A DNA stretch of 12,938 bases. Origin: Acanthamoeba lenticulata. Its lineage: Eukaryota > Discosea > Longamoebia > Acanthamoebidae. Of this stretch, positions 7,796-12,938 are shown one piece after another. Location: positions 1-12,938 of the forward strand of contig NAVB01002690.1 in NCBI GenBank assembly GCA_002179805.1, read 5' to 3'. The translations under genes and the position numbers were made by a program. Positions within the stretch are counted from its first letter, which is position 1; each line of letters begins with the position of its first letter. A model generated the notes under the pieces. That model worked only from the letters and a program-made list of their open reading frames with translations. It did no database searches and was not told the origin of the DNA.

Positions 7796-7912
7796 ATGAA
7801 GGAAACGCGGGCTGTCACCCACTTTGCGCGCCACTCGTTCGTGCCCGGGAGCGAGCACTGCCGCTTTGTGGCGCTGGTCAACGTGGCCAACGACCACCGC
7901 CACCAGTCGTAA
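7796..7912 (+). other. Short ORF (38 codons) with coding-like third-position GC
   Basis: From ATG 7796 to TAA 7910-7912 nearly all codons end in G or C, as in real exons of this window; it includes HFARHSFVPGSEHCRFVALV. No family is recognised and no splice partner is evident, so it may be a fragment of a decayed gene, a leader ORF or chance. Confidence 0.25.
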
Positions 7913-8217
7913 CCGCCAGCGGCAGCGTCTCTCTCCCGAGCAAGTGTGCGTGCGCGGCCTCTAAACCAGCAGCATCAGCGGCACAGTAAGTCTCAAGCTG
8001 TAGTTCAAGACTCGCAGCGCTTAAGCAGCCATCGAACGCAGCTTGCCCTCAAGAAAATTGGTCGAGTCGCAATTCGAGTTGAGTCTTGATGGGAGCTTCT
8101 TCTCCTTCAACAACAGCAACAGCGCTGTCACTGGTTCATCTCGTCTTGGCATTCTGTGGCCAGGGAATGCGCGCCGCACAAGAGCCAAGCTGACTCAGTG
8201 AAAGGTCGGGTGGCCGC

Positions 8218-8239
8218 GACTCTGCAGAGACTCTGCAGA
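8218..8239 (+). repeat. 11-bp direct repeat, GACTCTGCAGA twice
   Basis: Two adjacent identical copies at 8218-8228 and 8229-8239; each holds the palindrome TCTGCAGA. It lies about 70-90 bp upstream of the proposed phosphodiesterase start. A regulatory role is possible but not shown. Confidence 0.6.
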
Positions 8240-8306
8240 ACAGTGTGTGCTGTACTCCCTGAACGCTGCTATGTAACAATCGTGTCTTTTTCTTTCAATT
8301 TCCTCA

Positions 8307-9818
8307 ATGCTATTTCTTAAAACACACCACTTGGCCCCAACAACCGCCACGGACACGACCGCGTAAGTCATGCAGGGCCAGCAACTTCATAGCTACACAA
8401 CGTACGCTTGTTCAACTTACCCCTCCACTTTTATTGTAATTTGCTTTCCTATCTTCGTTTACGCAGTCGCTCAGCTGCATCGGGGTGGGGGGCGTCATAA
8501 GCGAGGGTCTTCTGGAAGAAGTGGGCCGCCTCTTGGCGCGGCACCACGGCGCGCTGGACTGGGCGGCGCTTCTCAACGCCTTGCGCAAGCTCGCCCAGAC
8601 CACCAATACGCAAGCCACCACCACCGGTGGCGACGTGACCGGCCTCCTTGTGCGTCCGCTGGCCTGTCTCTTCCTCGAGGTGTTTGCCCTCTCGTCCAAG
8701 ATCTCGCTCGTGCTCGACGACGAGCTCATGGCCGACCGTGTGGCCGCCATCTTCGCCCGGCACGCCGACCCCGCCTCGCTCCGCGTTGGCCCCGTCGTCG
8801 TCCCGCCGTCGATGTTGCCCGAAGACGATGTCGCCTCTGCCGACGAAGCCGCGGCCGCGGAGAGCAACATGGACGGCCTGATCCAGGACTTTGCCGAGCT
8901 GGCCGAGCTGGCCTCGGTGACCACCCTGCCCACGCTCTACGCCACCGTGCGCCGATGCGTGCTCATCGCCGACGACTTCTTTGCCGCCCTGCGCCTGCTC
9001 GAAGGAGGAGGAGACGCCGCTGCCGCGACGGCGCAACGTCACCTGGCGCGCGTGCTGCGGTACCTCGTCAGCAAGTCCGACCAGAGCAAGGGCTACCTCG
9101 TCCTGGGCGAGGACAAGCCCTACCTCAGCGGCCGGTTCTTCAACTCGGAGGAAAAGGGTTCGTCGTCGCGGCCTTGGGCTTCCCCTATATCCCGAGTGCA
9201 AAGAGCTGTGTGTGCGTCGTTCAAGTCTCAACAAGTCGGCGGACAGGCGTGCACCTGTACCAGGGCTCGTTTGGGCTGCTGCAGGTGGGCATCCCGCCCG
9301 AGACCATCAAGACCTACATGAGCAAGGTGGGTCCGCCTTTTCGCTTAAAAGATTATTGTTATCATATTTTTTTACTATTTATTTTTATTATTCTTAAATT
9401 AAATATTTATATATTTTAAATATGAACAAAACGACGAATTCAGTGAATGTTGTGGTGCAGGGCAAGCCGGTGCCGCACATCTACGTGCTGCCTCCGCGGC
9501 TGTTTGTGGGCGCCGTCAACTTGGGCGAAGTCGAGTTCCCGATCTACTTCAACTTCTTCATCAAGAAGGCCTTTCAGAATCCCGACCTCCGCGGTACATG
9601 GATCTGCGCCACAGCTGCTCAGCTAATGGTGTTGACCTTGGCCGTCTGCTCCAACAGTGATCATGATCGGAACCGAGGACCAGCTCGAGAAGGTCCGGGT
9701 CTCCTTCCAGGAGTCCGTGTTTGGTCCCGAGGAGCGCCACCTCTTCATCGTTACGTGTCTATTCCCGTTTCTTTCATCAAGTCTCGAGTGGCCTCACAAA
9801 CAAAACAAACACAAACTA

Positions 9819-9849
<31 letters not shown>

Positions 9850-12800
9850 GATGGTGAACAGGATGATGACATCGCCGAGACCAAGAAGGCCGAGGGCTAT
9901 CGAGTTGACTTCCGGGCCGAGCGTGGCTTTTTGGCCTACAAAGGTGCGACATCGGAAATGGGTGATGGATGCGTGAGCCACCAGTCAACTAGGTCCTGAC
10001 TCGCAAGCCGCGCGCACCGCACCACTCTCTTTGGGACAGATAAGGGCGGGAAACAGCCGCCGCTGAGCCACTTTGCCGACTTCAAGGTGTTCAGCGACGA
10101 CGGCGAGGTCGAGTTCACGCACAAGTACGAAGGTACGGTGCCCTTCCTCCATCCTCACAGCTCCGCAACACCAACTGGGGCGATTGTGCAGTCGACGGCC
10201 AAGTCAAGCACGTCCAGATCCGTGTCGTCCAGCGCGGCCACCTGCTCCGCGTGTACGAGGTAGGCCTTCGCCCCCAGCCCAGGCCAGCCCGGCCCAGCCT
10301 GCGCCAAAGCTTGGCTCAGAGCTCTCTTCATGGTCATGAATGCAGGACGGAGTGCTCGGGGGCATCATGGAGACCAACGCCAGCGACCGGCTGAGCCACA
10401 ACCCGCCGCCCAAGGAAGAGGCGGACGCGGTTTCGCTGGTGCCGTTCGAGCCACCCGTGTTTGGGATCACCTTCATCGGCACCTCGCACGGCTTTGACGC
10501 CAAGGGGAGGACGACGGGCTTCATCATTTGGCTCAACGGCTACGGCGTGCTGGTCGACCCGCCGATCCAGACCACCGACTTTCTGCGGCGTCACGTACGA
10601 TCGTCATCGCTAATGATGGTGATGTCGACACTAATTTTGCCCTTCTTCCACACGGCGCCATGCAGGGGATCCACCACCGGTTCGTGACCAAGGTGATCCT
10701 CACGCACTGCCACAGTGACCACGACTCGGGCGTCATCCAACTCATCCTCGAGGGTGCGTACCTGCCATTCTCCTCCTGTTGTTGATGATGATAATGATGA
10801 CGCGTTCCATCTAGGCGAAAAGATTGAGCTGTACACGACGCGGACGGTGAACGAGAGCTACAAGCGCAAGGTGAACGCCATCGCCGGCCTCGCGGACGTC
10901 GGCGAGTACTACACGTTCAGGCAGGTGCGGATCGGCGAAAAGGTCAACATCCACGGGGCCGAGTTCGAGTTTGACTACAGCTTCCACACGGTCCCGACGG
11001 TCCGCTTCAAGCTGGCCTTCCTCGGCAAGAGCGTCTCCTACTCGTCCGACACCTATTACAACCCGCAGGTATTAGATGCCACATGCGACCACGCCTCATC
11101 TTGTTGTTTTGTTGTCGTTGTTGATGTTGACGACACGGGCGGGCAGGCGCTGGCGAGTCTCGTGTCGCAGGGGATCATCAACTACCAGCGTGAGATCTCG
11201 CTCCGCATGTTCCTGTTTGACGCCGACCTCGTCATCCACGAGTCTGGCGTCCCGCCGATCCACACGGCCATCTCTGGTACGCCTTCCCCCTCCCCTCACG
11301 CGGTGTCGTTTATGGCTGGCTAACTGGCTGACGGACGCAAGACTTGAACAACCTGCCCGAGAGCATCAAGAAGAAGATGTACGTGGTGCACTGCTCTGGC
11401 ATCCCCGAGTTTGTGGACACTGAGACCTCTGAGGGCAATCCCCTGCGCGTGCGCGTGACCCACCTCAAGCGGCCGCAGACCGAAGAAACGGTTCGCTTTC
11501 GTTCTTTGCTTCGTTTTTCGTCGCATTCGTTCTTTGGCTCATGAGGCGGTGCAGGTGGCGCTGGCGGTGTCCAAATACGCGGAGGGCTACTCGCGGGCGA
11601 GTCTGCTCTTCCGCATGTTCTGCGACGTCTGGTATTTCCGCAACCTGAGCCCGTCCCACGTGTCCCGCCTCTTCTCCGCCTGCATCGAGGAGACCCGCCA
11701 GCCGGGCGACGTCATCGTCCGCGAGGGCGAGATCACGTCCTGCTTCTACCTCGTCGTCGCCGGCGTGCTCGACGTCTACCAGGGCGAGGTGTGTGCCCGC
11801 GCCAGCGCGCCGCGGCCCGTGTGTGTGTGTGTGTGTTTCCTGACGAGGCGTCGGGGCGCAGGGCGACGAGAGGCAGCTGGTGCGGTCGCTCGGCCGTGGA
11901 CAGTTCTTTGGCGAGTCGGCCCTGGGCGGCGACCAGCAGGCCCGCCGCACGGCCTCGGTCGTGGCGCGCACCGGGGTCGTCCTACTCTCGCTCTGCGGCT
12001 CCAAGTTCAGGCAGTCGCAGCAAGAGGCCGAGCTGGCCTACCATGCACAGGCCTCGACCGTCGAGGTGGACCTCAAGCGCGTCCGCAAGTACCGCCAGTT
12101 TGTGTGCAGTTCGCTGTGCCGCTCGTACCTCTTCTCGAGCCTCCACGGCGAGCAGCTCGAGGCCATCGCCGCCTCCATCGAAGACGTGCGTCATCCATTT
12201 ATTGTCCAATTTTTTTATGCTTTATTTTTATGATTTCATTTCCATTTTCATTTTCATTTTGTTTGCAGGAAGAACTCGAGCTCCAGAAGGACCAGGTCGT
12301 GTTCAGGCAGGGCGACCTCGAGGCGTCGTTCTTCCTCGTGCGCAAGGGCTCCATCCGGCTCGAGAAGGCCATCGCCCCGCTTGTCAACGGCGAGGAGGCG
12401 GCAGCAACCGCCGACGCGCCGTCGGTCGAGTTCATGCGGCTCGGCGTGGGCGACTCCTTTGGCGAGATGTCTCTCATCACCGTACGTGGACCATTTGTGC
12501 TGACGTCCTTTTGGGCCCAAAGGGCGGTCGTGTGGTCAACGGCCGCGAGTCTGATGGCCGGACAAAACAGGGCCTGCCCCGGTCGGCCACGGCCATCGCG
12601 TGCGAGGACACAACGCTGCTGGTGCTCAACCGCGACCGCTTCCAGGCGCTGTTGGCCCAATACCAGAACATCCGCTTCCACGTCATGCACGTCGTCTCGG
12701 AGCGGCTCAAGGTACACAAGACATCTTGTGCTCCCAGCCTGTGCCTGTCTCATGTCCGCACTTTCCGCAGGAGTCGCAAAAGTTTGACGAACACATCCGC

Positions 12801-12854
12801 AAACGGACTCACCCGAGCCCTCGGGCCACCTCGCCGGAACGCCAGCAGCCTTGA
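8307..12854 (+). CDS. Metallo-beta-lactamase / dual cyclic-nucleotide-binding phosphodiesterase (PdeD/PdeE-like), 18 exons
   Basis: Exons: 8307-8362, 8475-9157, 9247-9326, 9461-9593, 9658-9749, 9862-9943, 10040-10132, 10192-10259, 10346-10594, 10666-10753, 10815-11068, 11147-11276, 11342-11490, 11555-11788, 11862-12185, 12269-12481, 12571-12711, 12771-12854; all phases agree, giving about 1050 residues. Residues 20-430 form an N-terminal region I cannot assign. A metallo-beta-lactamase hydrolase spans about 455-690 with metal motif THCHSDHDSG (His526, His528, Asp530, His531) and further candidates His599, Asp620 and His657/His665. Two cyclic-nucleotide-binding domains follow, with phosphate-binding cassettes FGESAL...RRTASV (813-830) and FGEMSLITGLPRSATA (969-984). 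The same order occurs in Dictyostelium PdeD (GbpA) and PdeE (GbpB), phosphodiesterases stimulated by cGMP and cAMP. Likely cytosolic, with no signal peptide. Nucleotide preference cannot be read here. The core is very secure; exon 1 and the N-terminus are tentative. Confidence 0.88.
9327..9460 (+). other. Strongly A/T-rich intron of the phosphodiesterase gene
   Basis: Between donor GTGGGT and acceptor GTGCAG the central 80 bases are almost entirely A and T, in sharp contrast with the GC-rich flanking exons (MSK| and |GKPVPHIY). Removal keeps the phase. It is the clearest compositional dip in the window. Confidence 0.8.
9817..9848 (+). repeat. (TAAA)n microsatellite inside a phosphodiesterase intron
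   Basis: Eight tetranucleotide copies of TAAA run through the intron 9750-9861, ending just before the acceptor of the exon that starts DDDIAETKK. It is non-coding; the open frames seen across it on the minus strand are repeat artefacts. Confidence 0.9.
11819..11836 (+). repeat. (GT)9 microsatellite inside a phosphodiesterase intron
   Basis: Nine GT dinucleotides lie in the 73-nt intron 11789-11861, which separates the two halves of the first cyclic-nucleotide-binding domain. Length variation here would bring changes near the splice sites of a very short intron. Confidence 0.9.
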
Positions 12855-12938
12855 CCGTGCGCGCTCATGCCTGGCAGGCCCTGTCATTTCGAAACACGAA
12901 CTTTAAAAAAAAAATTCCTCGAAGTTTTGTTTTTTTTT

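Larger units (their letters stand above)
7565..8306. other. Gene-free interval between lectin and phosphodiesterase genes
   Basis: This 742-bp stretch holds the promoter of the lectin (left end, minus) and of the phosphodiesterase (right end, plus). I find no gene that can be tied to a family. It contains a 38-codon frame with coding-like base use (7796-7912), a 34-codon ATG frame (8089-8193) whose start resembles a weak signal peptide, a good-looking donor (CACA|GTAAGT at 7986) with no confirmed partner, and an 11-bp direct repeat at 8218-8239. Any of these could belong to the untranslated leader of the phosphodiesterase transcript. Confidence 0.6.

Noticed and set aside
8449..9234. 261-codon minus-strand frame opposite the phosphodiesterase N-terminal exon
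   Set aside because: It overlaps an exon that splices in phase to the rest of the phosphodiesterase; the antisense frame shows no domain and fits codon-bias shadowing.
9751..9988. Minus-strand frame containing repeated FIYLFIYLF, resembling a membrane segment
   Set aside because: The hydrophobic run is the translation of the intronic TAAA microsatellite.
12905..12938. A- and T-rich end of the window as a transcription terminator
   Set aside because: The homopolymer runs follow the phosphodiesterase stop by about 50 nt, but no AATAAA-type hexamer is present and the window ends, so no poly(A) site can be supported.

Overview
The window looks like nuclear DNA of a free-living amoeba, most likely Acanthamoeba. 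Exons are GC-rich with strongly GC-biased third codon positions. They are broken by many short GT-AG introns (mostly 65-180 nt) that are often T- or A/T-rich. Genes are packed on both strands with gaps of a few hundred bases. One gene encodes a secreted protein with two 8-Cys-type modules, the layout of the Leo cellulose-binding cyst-wall lectins described from Acanthamoeba. No bacterial operon, tRNA, rRNA, transposon or CRISPR array is visible.

Layout, left to right. (1) Positions 16-1129, minus: a sterol C-24 methyltransferase gene (ERG6/SMT type), cut at its 3' end by the window edge. (2) About 1503-2000, minus: a Rac/Rho-type small GTPase copy with two reading-frame breaks, a damaged switch II and no CAAX tail, probably a pseudogene. 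(3) 2101-2445, minus: an intact single-exon 114-residue protein that I do not recognise. (4) 2660-3311, minus: two-exon lumazine synthase (riboflavin biosynthesis). (5) 3568-6260, plus: a nine-exon gene whose product matches the NST1 'salt tolerance/stress response' family at several separated blocks; it starts divergently from lumazine synthase. (6) 6322-7564, minus: the Leo-type lectin with a 13-unit Thr/Lys/Tyr/Pro repeat between its two Cys modules; it converges on the NST1-like gene with only 61 nt between stop codons. (7) 7565-8306: a gene-free gap with two short ORFs of unknown meaning. (8) 8307-12854, plus: an 18-exon gene for a protein of about 1050 residues joining a metallo-beta-lactamase-fold hydrolase to two cyclic-nucleotide-binding domains, the architecture of Dictyostelium PdeD/PdeE (GbpA/GbpB) phosphodiesterases.

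The genes do not form a pathway. The set is a mosaic of housekeeping metabolism (sterol, riboflavin), signalling (cyclic-nucleotide phosphodiesterase, GTPase relic), a stress-family regulator and an encystation wall protein. Gene models were built by hand from reading-frame continuity, splice-site phase and family motifs. Every internal junction in the phosphodiesterase, lectin, lumazine synthase and methyltransferase models is phase-consistent. The weakest points are the phosphodiesterase N-terminus, the last intron of the NST1-like gene and the extreme 5' end of the methyltransferase.
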